Origin: Planctomycetia bacterium
GTDB lineage: Bacteria; Planctomycetota; Planctomycetia; Gemmatales; Gemmataceae
Reading direction: 5' to 3'
NCBI GenBank assembly: GCA_022616395.1
Contig: JAKEEV010000490.1
Coordinates: 1 to 8,337, forward strand
DNA length: 8,337 nt
This document shows, one piece after another, positions 1 to 5,856 of the stretch. A model generated the notes under the pieces. That model saw nothing but the letters and a program-made list of their open reading frames with translations, was not told where the DNA came from and did not search any database. Position 1 is the stretch's first letter. Each line of letters starts with the position of its first letter. A program made the translations under genes and the position numbers.

Positions 1-126
1 GTCGCGGGTTTCCTTCTCGCGGCGGATAAGAACGTCGTTCTCGTCGCGCGCAAAGAGAGATTCCTCCTCGCGGCCGTAGGTGTCGAGTGTATCGAGGTCA
101 ATTTCGGGATCGGCAAAATCCGGCAT
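1..126 (-). CDS. Unrecognised protein, 5' end only (cut by left edge)
   Basis: An open frame reads leftward from an ATG at 126-124 and runs off the window, giving 42 residues that begin MPDFADPEIDLDTLDTYG. The fragment is very acidic in its first half and charged throughout (EEES, RDEND, RRE), with no signal peptide, membrane segment or known motif. It may be the N-terminal part of a soluble cytoplasmic protein. A second in-frame ATG at 156-154 would add ten residues (MHLFRFCEFI), but that start lies against the foot of the upstream hairpin and has no Shine-Dalgarno sequence. The ATG at 126 has only a weak GTGAG nearby, so the start is uncertain. It lies downstream of the NuoEF gene on the same strand, separated by a probable terminator, so it need not belong to that operon. 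No function can be assigned. Confidence 0.55.
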   Translation of the reverse strand, partial: MPDFADPEIDLDTLDTYGREEESLFARDENDVLIRREKETRD

Positions 127-159
127 GATGAACTCACAGAAGCGAAACAGGTGCATAAA

Positions 160-221
160 AACGAGCCGCGACCGCAAGGGAGCGGGAAAGGCTAACCGCT
201 CCCTTGCGGTCGCGGCTCGTT
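160..221 (-). terminator. Long perfect hairpin with T-tract; also a dispersed-repeat candidate
   Basis: Positions 160-185 and 196-221 are perfect reverse complements (26 bp, very GC-rich) around a 10-nt loop (186-195). Read on the minus strand, the hairpin begins 32 nt after the NuoEF stop codon and is followed directly by TTTTT (161-157), the layout of an intrinsic terminator. The stem is much longer than a terminator needs, and the arm (containing GAGCCGCGACCGCAAGGGAG) resembles sequence I recall as recurring between genes in Gemmata-type genomes. It may therefore be a REP-like element that doubles as a terminator. The structure is directly visible; its function is inferred. Confidence 0.7.
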
Positions 222-253
222 GAAAACTTACAACCGTCGGGCTGACGCCTAGC

Positions 254-2335
254 TCACTCCTTCTTCTTGGGAGGCGTGATCGCGGGGGTCAGTTCGAGGC
301 GCTCCACATCGGCCAGGAAGTAAGCCAGTACGCTCGCCAGTGGGAGCGGGGCCACGTAGCCCAGACCGCAGATCGAGGTTAACTGAAGGGTGCGAGTGAT
401 TTCCTTGATGTCGCCCTTGAGTCCTTCAGCCTCTTTCCCCGTTGGGGGAGTTCCCGCGTTTCGGCGCGCAAGCAGATCGGTTCCGATTTGCACGAGCTTC
501 TGCGATCCGATCCGACATGGCACGCACTTGCCGCACGATTCGTTCCGGTAGAACTCGGTGAGGTTCACCGCCTGGTCGAGTACGTCTGTTCCTCCAGCAT
601 ACACGACGATAGCAGCTCCGAGCATGGCCTCGGCGGGCAATCGCAGCGCGGAGTTGAGGTGACGAAAGAAGTTCAGATCGAGCGGCAGGTCGAGGATGTT
701 CAGCGACGAACTACCGACCGGCATCTTGGTGCGGAAAAACCACTCCACGAACTCCGCGTCGGACGGGGACCGTTCGCGGATTTTGGCCACCGCGTCCGCG
801 CGCTTCTTTTCGTCGAACTTCGGGTCCACGGGGATTTTCGCAGGGAGCAAGCCACCCGAAGGACCAGAAGTCGCGACTGCTTTCAAGCCAGTTTTGCTCA
901 GTCCGCGGCAGTATTTGGAACCTTCGATCAATTCGCGGAACGACAGCCCGACGGGCACCTCGTAAACGCCCGGGAACTTCACGTCTCCGCTGATGGAGAA
1001 GAGTCTGCGTCCGCCGAAGCCAAGTTTGGGGTCTTCCTTGACGCGCCAGCCGCCCGCGGCGTAAGCGCTTCCTCCAGAGAGCATGATCGCGGGTGCCCAG
1101 GCGAGCGTTTCCACGTTGTTAACGACCGTGGGTCGGTCGCGCAGGCCGTTGGTGTTTAACTCTGGCGGTCGGTTGCGCGGTTGGCCGCGTCGATCTTCCA
1201 TTGCTTCCAGAAGCGCGGACTGTTCTCCGCAGATGTAGCCGCCGGGGCTTTCAAAGACTTCAACGGGGAAGCTCCGCCCGGTGCCGAACACATCCTCGCC
1301 GCAAGCGCCGAGGTGCTCCGCGCGCATGATCTCTTCTCGAACCGCGTGGATCTGTTCGTGGTACTCGTGTCGGATGAAGATGTAGCCGGCGCTGGCTCCG
1401 GTCATCAGTCCGGCGAGAATCACGCCCTCTACTACCAGGTGAGGCATTCGCAAAAGCAGTTCGCGATCCTTGAAGGTGCCCGGTTCGCTTTCGTCTCCAT
1501 TACAGACGATGTATTTCTCCGTGTCCAGTTCGCGCCACACGTCGAGCCACTTCTGATAGGCCGGCGCGCCTGCTCCTCCCATGCCGAGCAAACTCGCTTG
1601 CTTCAGTTCCCACAACATCGGGTGGTAGCGCTGGACGTAGTTGTCGAGATCCTTGCCGGTGACTTCGCGTGGGGGCGGCATGAGCGGGCGCGACATGCTG
1701 CTTTTGAAATCGACGAAGCGTTTGGCGGCTCGGTAGTCGCGTGGCCACTTCTGCCGGCCGTAGATGTCGAGCGACCAGCCAGCGGCCGAGAGAGTCGGGT
1801 GGTCAGCACCGAGTTGGGCCGGTGGCAGAGCGTAGGGCCGGTTGGTGTTGGTGTGCGGAGTGTAGTCCGCGTCGGTGTCGGGTCTGGGTGGGTCGCGCCC
1901 TTCCGCCAGAGCGCGGATGATTTGTTCCAGAGTTTGCCGATCGCGCCCGTTATACACCCAGGCGTGAACGCCTTCGGGCATGGGTCGTCGTTCGGCCCAC
2001 ACGGAGACCGGCCGGTCGCACCGACCGAGGCACGATACGCCCTCCACGCACACCCGCTGACCGGTTTGTTCCGTTAACTCCTGAGCGAGAACCGGCAATC
2101 CCGTTTTGGTGTCGAGTAGCTCCGCGGCTCCACGAAGATGGCAGGTCATGTCGCGACAGATGCGCACTTCGATTTCGGGCGGGTCGGTGCGTTCGAGCCG
2201 GAACGCGGGGAAGAAGCTGCTGACCTCTTCGATGCGGTGCAGAGGAACCCCGATCTCGCGCGCGAGCTTCCGCAACTCCTTATCGGGGAGCAGACCAAAG
2301 CGATTCTGAATTTCACGCAGCCGCTGAACGATCAT
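254..2335 (-). CDS. nuoF: Fused NuoE-NuoF (HoxF-like) NADH dehydrogenase flavoprotein
   Basis: This 693-residue cytoplasmic protein is predicted to oxidise NADH, or reduce NAD+, through FMN and iron-sulfur clusters. Residues 1-145 are a NuoE-like domain: a typical IQNRFGLLPD N-terminus, then Cys60-x4-Cys65 and Cys102-x3-Cys106, the usual ligands of a [2Fe-2S] cluster. Residues ~230-690 are NuoF-like: nucleotide/FMN loop GMGGAGAPAYQKW (251-263), NGDESEPGTFKDREL (279-293), GGYICGEQSALLEAME (365-380), an SLBB segment at ISGDVKFPGVYEV (448-460), and a [4Fe-4S] site at Cys601, Cys604, Cys607 and Cys656. The loop has Met and Ala where NuoF usually has GRGGAGF. The start at 2335 is chosen because GGAAGG lies 7 nt upstream; the longer frame to 2392 translates only repeat DNA. 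E-F fusion is known in HoxF diaphorases, but no hydrogenase genes are visible here. It is the last gene of the proposed redox operon. Confidence 0.92.
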   Translation of the reverse strand: MIVQRLREIQNRFGLLPDKELRKLAREIGVPLHRIEEVSSFFPAFRLERTDPPEIEVRICRDMTCHLRGAAELLDTKTGLPVLAQELTEQTGQRVCVEGVSCLGRCDRPVSVWAERRPMPEGVHAWVYNGRDRQTLEQIIRALAEGRDPPRPDTDADYTPHTNTNRPYALPPAQLGADHPTLSAAGWSLDIYGRQKWPRDYRAAKRFVDFKSSMSRPLMPPPREVTGKDLDNYVQRYHPMLWELKQASLLGMGGAGAPAYQKWLDVWRELDTEKYIVCNGDESEPGTFKDRELLLRMPHLVVEGVILAGLMTGASAGYIFIRHEYHEQIHAVREEIMRAEHLGACGEDVFGTGRSFPVEVFESPGGYICGEQSALLEAMEDRRGQPRNRPPELNTNGLRDRPTVVNNVETLAWAPAIMLSGGSAYAAGGWRVKEDPKLGFGGRRLFSISGDVKFPGVYEVPVGLSFRELIEGSKYCRGLSKTGLKAVATSGPSGGLLPAKIPVDPKFDEKKRADAVAKIRERSPSDAEFVEWFFRTKMPVGSSSLNILDLPLDLNFFRHLNSALRLPAEAMLGAAIVVYAGGTDVLDQAVNLTEFYRNESCGKCVPCRIGSQKLVQIGTDLLARRNAGTPPTGKEAEGLKGDIKEITRTLQLTSICGLGYVAPLPLASVLAYFLADVERLELTPAITPPKKKE

Positions 2336-2342
2336 CGAGGAA

Positions 2343-2348
2343 CCTTCC
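2343..2348 (-). promoter_or_regulatory. Shine-Dalgarno site fixing the NuoEF start
   Basis: GGAAGG on the minus strand lies 7 nt before the ATG at 2335-2333. It excludes the longer reading that begins at 2392 inside the GACAGGC repeat, whose first 19 residues (MPVLLKKTGWKPVLREGSS) match nothing in NuoE. Confidence 0.7.
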
Positions 2349-2349
2349 C

Positions 2350-2434
2350 GTAGGACAGGCTTCCAGCCTGTCTTCTTCAGTAGGACAGGCATCTTGCCTG
2401 TCAGTTGAGTGAGACAGGCTGGAAGCCTGTCCTA
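2350..2434. repeat. Cluster of three 23-bp palindromic GTAGGACAGGC units
   Basis: Three related 23-bp units are present: 2350-2372 and 2380-2402 in one orientation and 2412-2434 inverted. Units 1 and 3 are exact reverse complements. Unit 2 differs only in its central five bases (ATCTT instead of TTCCA). Each unit folds on itself through GACAGGC/GCCTGTC arms around a 5-nt loop, and units 1 and 3 can also pair with each other across 39 nt. The cluster fills almost the whole gap between the decaheme cytochrome and NuoEF. Translated, it gives TGWKPVL, a peptide I recall from spurious planctomycete gene extensions. It could stabilise or cut the polycistronic message, or simply be a mobile REP-like element. 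Confidence 0.85.
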
Positions 2435-4021
2435 CTTCCCTTTCAAAAACTCGCTCAGAGTCAGTGGACGAGACGGGAGTCGAGGTCGCGCGCCAAGTCC
2501 CTGGAATCCGTGGTCTCCGTTATGGTAGCGATGGCAGTCGGTACAGGTATGGCGGACACCTCCCCCGGCGACAACGCTCTGATCGGGAAGTGTGATGCGC
2601 GTATTGGGAGGCGAGTGACACGTCTGGCACCACTTCACGCTGACAATCTGGACCGGTTCGGTCTCGTCCGCCTTGCTCTTGGGAATGGGGGCGGCCGCGG
2701 TGCCGGGGTGACACGCCAGGCAATCGACCGCCCGGTGCGAGGTGTGGTTGAACTTGGCGTGTTCAAACCAGACCGTGCGATCGGGAACCGGCTCGATGCG
2801 GAAGATGCTCTCCTTGACCGTGGTCTTGTGGCACTTCACGCAGCCGACCTCGTCCTTGTCTTTATCCAGACCGTGACCGGTGAGCAGGGTCTGGACATCC
2901 ATCTTCGCGAGCCGGTCCACTTCCGTGTCGATTATCCCGCCGGGTTCGATGGGCGCTTTCAGGACAGCGGGATTCTTCACGAGCAGTCCCGCAAAGTAAC
3001 CCGCCTTCAGGTCGTTCATCAGGTCGGGTTGTTGCAACCGGTGTGTGACCCGGAATTCTGGAACGAGGAACTGGCTCTTGTCCTTCGTTGTGACTTTTGC
3101 TGGCGCTGTGAGTGGGTGGCACGCCTGACAGTGCGCGTTGTAGTTGATGCCGAGGAAGTATGCTCCTTCAGCGCGCGGGGGAAGAAGAGCGCGAGTTGGT
3201 TGACCGGTTGCGTCGAGACTCTCCTTCCACTTCGTCGATTCGTCCGTGCCGATGTTCGCATCAAGCTGGTGGCAGGAAGCGCACTCCAGTTGAACGCGTG
3301 AGGCATCGGTTTGCCCCGGCTTGAGGTAGCGGTCGGCCATTGCATCGCCCGAGACTCTGCGGATGTCGCCGATGGTCCACGGTCCCCGTTGATTTGGCTC
3401 GTAGAGTTGGCCGGCAGTCATGTGAACGGCGTGGCTGAATGTGAGCGTTCGTTCGGGCGGCTTGGTGAGAGCGCGGAACTCCGGGTGATCGGTGACGAAG
3501 TTCGTCACCTTCTGGGCGTAGTAGGGTGAGCCTGTCGCGTGCCAGGAGGCGAGGTTCGCGTGACACTTGGTGCAATGACTATCGGAGATGCGGACCAGCG
3601 AGTTCATGCGACCGTTGTGATCGTGATGACAGTTTGAGCAGGTGGCGTGGAATTGCTTTCCCTCGTCGGTCATGCTGGTGTGGTGAATGGGGCCTCCGTG
3701 ACAGCGTTCGCAGGTGAATGTGTGCCAGCGCTGGCGTGCATCGAACATCGACCCCGCGCTGAAGTGATCCGGTGTCTGCGAGACATGGCAGGCCGCGCAG
3801 TTCTCGTCGAAGGCCGCGTGAGCTTCGGCGAGCGGGCCGTGCGTGTGCGCGTAAGCCGCGCGCTCGGGCTTGTTGATGTCCACCGCCGCCCAAACTCCCA
3901 CGACCAAAAGCCCAACACCCATCAGCGCGTACTTTCCCCTGCGAATCGCGTCGGACTGTTGGAAATACCCGCGAGATCCCGTGTAGCGGTCTGACAGGTC
4001 GCGAGCAGGCGAACGTGGCAT
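2432..4021 (-). CDS. Membrane-anchored decaheme c-type cytochrome
   Basis: This 529-residue protein has ten CxxCH heme c sites, at Cys75, 104, 128, 150, 247, 298, 394, 434, 465 and 493. An uncleaved signal anchor covers about residues 31-49 (ALMGVGLLVVGVWAAVDI), leaving a short charged tail in the cytoplasm and the heme domain in the periplasm. Hemes 1-4 and 7-10 form two dense groups. Heme-free stretches of about 90 residues separate hemes 4/5 and 6/7. Extra histidines such as FSHAVHM (195-201) and FNHTSHR (424-430) are likely distal ligands, as in c3/c7-type cytochromes. Hemes 3 and 10 share a local pattern (TCxxCHxxHNG), suggesting internal duplication. The start at 4021 leads directly into the anchor but has a poor ribosome site (AAGAG abutting ATG). 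The TAG stop lies inside a dispersed repeat. Its place between a cytochrome b-like gene and NuoEF suggests an electron-carrying role; the partner is inferred. Confidence 0.9.
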   Translation of the reverse strand: MPRSPARDLSDRYTGSRGYFQQSDAIRRGKYALMGVGLLVVGVWAAVDINKPERAAYAHTHGPLAEAHAAFDENCAACHVSQTPDHFSAGSMFDARQRWHTFTCERCHGGPIHHTSMTDEGKQFHATCSNCHHDHNGRMNSLVRISDSHCTKCHANLASWHATGSPYYAQKVTNFVTDHPEFRALTKPPERTLTFSHAVHMTAGQLYEPNQRGPWTIGDIRRVSGDAMADRYLKPGQTDASRVQLECASCHQLDANIGTDESTKWKESLDATGQPTRALLPPRAEGAYFLGINYNAHCQACHPLTAPAKVTTKDKSQFLVPEFRVTHRLQQPDLMNDLKAGYFAGLLVKNPAVLKAPIEPGGIIDTEVDRLAKMDVQTLLTGHGLDKDKDEVGCVKCHKTTVKESIFRIEPVPDRTVWFEHAKFNHTSHRAVDCLACHPGTAAAPIPKSKADETEPVQIVSVKWCQTCHSPPNTRITLPDQSVVAGGGVRHTCTDCHRYHNGDHGFQGLGARPRLPSRPLTLSEFLKGK

Positions 4022-4027
4022 CTCTTA

Positions 4028-4097
4028 CCAGAGGTCAGAGGACAGAAATCAGAGGACAGAAATCAGAAGTCAGAGGTCAGTCGTCAGAAGTCAGCAA
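4028..4097. repeat. Degenerate heptanucleotide tandem array (TCAGAGG family)
   Basis: Ten consecutive 7-mers run without a break: CCAGAGG, TCAGAGG, ACAGAAA, TCAGAGG, ACAGAAA, TCAGAAG, TCAGAGG, TCAGTCG, TCAGAAG, TCAGCAA. The array ends six bases before the decaheme start codon, so the transcript leader of that gene is pyrimidine-rich (CCTCTGA units), which may explain its poor Shine-Dalgarno sequence. No coding potential was seen. Confidence 0.8.
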
Positions 4098-4117
4098 GAC
4101 AGAAAACCAGAAGAAAG

Positions 4118-4145
4118 CGAAACACGAAACACGAAACACGAAACA
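4118..4145. repeat. Four perfect CGAAACA heptamers
   Basis: Four exact copies of CGAAACA stand head to tail a few bases beyond the stop codon of the cytochrome b-like gene. They share the 7-base period of the neighbouring array at 4028-4097 but not its sequence. Together the two arrays occupy most of the gap between the two cytochrome genes. Confidence 0.85.
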
Positions 4146-4152
4146 CCAATCG

Positions 4153-5034
4153 TTACCAGTATTTCAGGGCACGAACCGCGTGCAAGATCATGAGTCCGGT
4201 CATTGCCACCGACAGCGGGAGGTGAAGGAGCAACCAGTTATGCAGCCAGAAGTTGATCCGGGCTTGCGAGTCCCATCGTCTGCGAAGGCTGACCAGTTCC
4301 TCCAACCGGTCGAGGGCCGGGCGAGCCGCGGGCGGGACTGATTCGCGTAATCGGGCGAAGCGTTGTTCGGCTTCCGCCTGAGCCGCAAGCGCGGAGTTTG
4401 ATCGGTTCCCCAGACGCAAGTAAGGTAGCACGGCTTCGTCCCGAAAGCCGACCAACTCCGCCGCGAGCGCTCCGGTAATCATCGGTTCTGCTGTTTCCGC
4501 TTCTGGCGGCACGGTGACAAGCGAATCGATGAGCCGGGCGGCTTCGATGGCGTGGTAATCGCCGAGCCGATTGATTTGCACCGCGACCGTTTCTCCGGGA
4601 ATCTCCGCGAGCATCTTTTGAGGCAGCCACTGTTGCATGACCAGTCCCCAGATTCCGCTGGCGGTGACAGCCAAAAACAGCACGAGAGTTGTCGTGGTGA
4701 GTGGGCCACCGAAGCCGAATCCCGCGTGGATGAGGATGATGGGCAGGCAGATGAGGCCCATCCAGATGTGCCACTTCATCCAGGCTCGTGTGCGTCCGAG
4801 TCGTTTTCCGCGAAACCATTTTCGCGGGAGAATGGCCATTTCGAAGAAGACGATAGCTCCTCCGATGAGTCCACACGAGACGCCGAGCGCGCTACTGGGT
4901 TGTGGAGGCCACACCCAGAAGCCAACGGCGGCACCCGCGGCGGCGATGGCAATCACCGCGGCTGTCACTCCGAGCGTGGCGAACAGGATGGAGGTGATCC
5001 GCCACTGAATGGACTTCGTCTTGCCGAGCAGCAC
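4153..5034 (-). CDS. Cytochrome b-like integral membrane protein, predicted two-heme
   Basis: This 293-residue protein has about five membrane helices, near residues 13-39, 49-70, 89-107, 114-135 and 266-288. Helix 3 carries His89-x13-His103 and helix 5 carries His271-x13-His285, the spacing with which di-heme b proteins hold two stacked b hemes; the helices would run parallel, pairing 89 with 271 and 103 with 285. The positively charged N-terminus and the RKWFRGKRLGRTR loop place the inside in the cytoplasm. The ~125-residue loop 137-262, predicted helical and rich in Ala, Glu and Arg, is then also cytoplasmic and could dock a soluble partner. I chose GTG at 5034 because GGAG lies 6 nt upstream; a TTG at 5046 would add four residues. 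It is probably the first gene of the operon with the decaheme cytochrome and NuoEF. The exact family is not recognised; a cytochrome b561/ferric-reductase-like fold is the best guess. Confidence 0.75.
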   Translation of the reverse strand: MLLGKTKSIQWRITSILFATLGVTAAVIAIAAAGAAVGFWVWPPQPSSALGVSCGLIGGAIVFFEMAILPRKWFRGKRLGRTRAWMKWHIWMGLICLPIILIHAGFGFGGPLTTTTLVLFLAVTASGIWGLVMQQWLPQKMLAEIPGETVAVQINRLGDYHAIEAARLIDSLVTVPPEAETAEPMITGALAAELVGFRDEAVLPYLRLGNRSNSALAAQAEAEQRFARLRESVPPAARPALDRLEELVSLRRRWDSQARINFWLHNWLLLHLPLSVAMTGLMILHAVRALKYW

Positions 5035-5040
5035 TCGCGG

Positions 5041-5044
5041 CTCC
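5041..5044 (-). promoter_or_regulatory. Shine-Dalgarno site choosing GTG 5034 for the cytochrome b gene
   Basis: GGAG on the minus strand stands 6 nt before GTG 5034-5032. It overlaps the alternative TTG codon (5046-5044), which has no ribosome site of its own, and an in-frame TAA at 5052-5050 rules out anything longer. Confidence 0.6.
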
Positions 5045-5085
5045 AAGGATTATCGTTTGAATCGGAGGAAAGAGTCCGGTTCAGG

Positions 5086-5114
5086 ATAGTAACCCACACA
5101 CACGAGCCGGTCAA
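5086..5114 (-). promoter_or_regulatory. Sigma70-type promoter for the redox operon
   Basis: On the minus strand TTGACC (5114-5109) is followed after exactly 17 nt by TACTAT (5091-5086), close to the TTGACA/TATAAT consensus. Transcription would start near 5079, giving a leader of about 45 nt before GTG 5034. The -35 box lies in an 11-bp stretch (5107-5117) that is repeated downstream of vapC at 5897-5907. No other promoter-like sequence was seen between the three redox genes. Confidence 0.55.
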
Positions 5115-5166
5115 CGACTCAGAATTGGGAACTCGAACTGATGACATCGCGACGTCACCGTTTGCC

Positions 5167-5209
5167 TTCCGACAGGGTACGCGGTGGGATATAGTGGCGG
5201 GAGTCCCAC
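5167..5209 (+). promoter_or_regulatory. Possible promoter/operator of the toxin-antitoxin pair
   Basis: A weak TTCCGA (5167-5172) lies 17 nt before TATAGT (5190-5195). An inverted repeat, GTGGGA (5184-5189) and TCCCAC (5204-5209), brackets that -10 box, a position where autorepressing antitoxins often bind. The -35 match is poor and six-base arms are short, so this is only a candidate. Confidence 0.3.
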
Positions 5210-5220
5210 GGAGAACAATT

Positions 5221-5451
5221 ATGTCAACAGAACCGACAACAAACGAACCCGCCGAACCCGCGAAGATAGCGCCGATTCTTCCAATCCCCAACGCCGAAGC
5301 GAAACTCCGCACCATCGCGGAGGCACAGGGTGTGGTTCTGGACGGGAAGGCGTATGAGCGGCTGCTTGGTGCCGGGAAGGGTTTGTGGGACAGCGAGGAG
5401 GACTTCGAGCGGTTCATGCAGATCCTTCGTGAGCAGCGTGCCAAGGGGTAG
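5221..5451 (+). CDS. Small putative antitoxin paired with VapC
   Basis: This 76-residue protein starts at an ATG preceded by GGAG at a 7-nt distance. The first ~25 residues are Pro/Glu/Thr-rich and probably disordered (MSTEPTTNEPAEPAKIAP). The remainder (AEAKLRTIAEAQGVVLDG, then KAYERLLGAGKGLWDS and EEDFERFMQILREQR) looks like three amphipathic helices. It ends seven bases before the GTG of a PIN-domain toxin on the same strand, the usual antitoxin-toxin order, and its size fits. I see no ribbon-helix-helix, AbrB or Phd pattern, so the antitoxin assignment rests mainly on position. The acidic C-terminus could wrap the toxin, as in other VapB proteins. It is divergent from the cytochrome b gene, with about 185 bp between the two starts. 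Confidence 0.7.
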   Translation: MSTEPTTNEPAEPAKIAPILPIPNAEAKLRTIAEAQGVVLDGKAYERLLGAGKGLWDSEEDFERFMQILREQRAKG

Positions 5452-5458
5452 GTGAACT

Positions 5459-5854
5459 GTGGCAACGCGCTTACTGGACACGAATATCGTGTCCTACATC
5501 ATGAACAATCACACGCTCGCGCAGACGTATCAGCCTCACCTCGCAGGCTACGACCTTGCCATTTCATTCCAGACACTCGCTGAGTTGTTGGAAGGAGGTG
5601 CGCTGGCTGGTTGGGGACCAGTTCGGTGGGCAAATCTCCAGTCGATGTTGCTTCGACTCACCGTATTGGACAGTTCCTACGATGTGGCCGCACGCTGGGC
5701 CGAAATACGAGCGATTCGTCAGTCGCAACCTATCCCTGTTGCTGATTGTTGGATCACCGCGACCGCACTGGCTTACGGTCTGGAACTGGTCTCGCACAAT
5801 CCCACTGACTTCCAGGGCATTCCGGGGCTGGTGGTCATCACCGAAGACCCGTGA
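5459..5854 (+). CDS. vapC: VapC-type PIN-domain ribonuclease toxin
   Basis: This 131-residue protein has the PIN-domain layout across its whole length. Asp7 lies in LLDTNIVSYI, Glu42 in TLAELLEG, Asp96 in PVADCWITATALAYG, and Asn114/Asp117 in SHNPTDFQGIPGL. These acidic residues bind Mg2+ in VapC endoribonucleases, which cut tRNA or other RNA and stop translation until the antitoxin neutralises them. All four positions are intact, so the toxin should be active. The start is GTG, with AGGTG four bases upstream; no ATG is available near the motif. It follows the small antitoxin gene by seven bases, implying one transcript. Length is normal for VapC. The target RNA cannot be read from the sequence. 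Confidence 0.93.
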   Translation: MATRLLDTNIVSYIMNNHTLAQTYQPHLAGYDLAISFQTLAELLEGGALAGWGPVRWANLQSMLLRLTVLDSSYDVAARWAEIRAIRQSQPIPVADCWITATALAYGLELVSHNPTDFQGIPGLVVITEDP

Positions 5855-5856
5855 TG

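Noticed and set aside
1181..2077. 298-codon plus-strand open frame across NuoEF
   Set aside because: It lies antisense to a gene with full conserved motifs; long antisense frames are expected in GC-rich DNA and its translation shows no domain.
254..2335. HoxF subunit of a bidirectional NiFe hydrogenase
   Set aside because: The fusion resembles HoxF, but no HoxU, HoxY, HoxH or maturation gene is present; the neighbours are cytochromes.
2336..2392. N-terminal extension of NuoEF (MPVLLKKTGWKPVLREGSS)
   Set aside because: It is translation of the GACAGGC repeat units, has no NuoE similarity, and a proper Shine-Dalgarno site precedes the internal ATG at 2335.
2405..3301. 298-codon plus-strand open frame across the decaheme gene
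   Set aside because: It begins inside the repeat (MSETGWKPVLL) and is antisense to ten CxxCH motifs; no coding evidence.
4028..4145. CRISPR array
   Set aside because: Units are 7 bases in tandem with no spacers and no cas genes nearby.
5142..5157. Near-palindrome TGACATCGCGACGTCA as an operator
   Set aside because: One mismatched pair in eight; a few such 16-mers are expected by chance in a window this long. Its intergenic place is the only support.
4552..5220. Long plus-strand upstream extension of the antitoxin frame
   Set aside because: It overlaps the cytochrome b gene antisense and its promoter; the ATG at 5221 has its own GGAG site and gives a normal antitoxin length.
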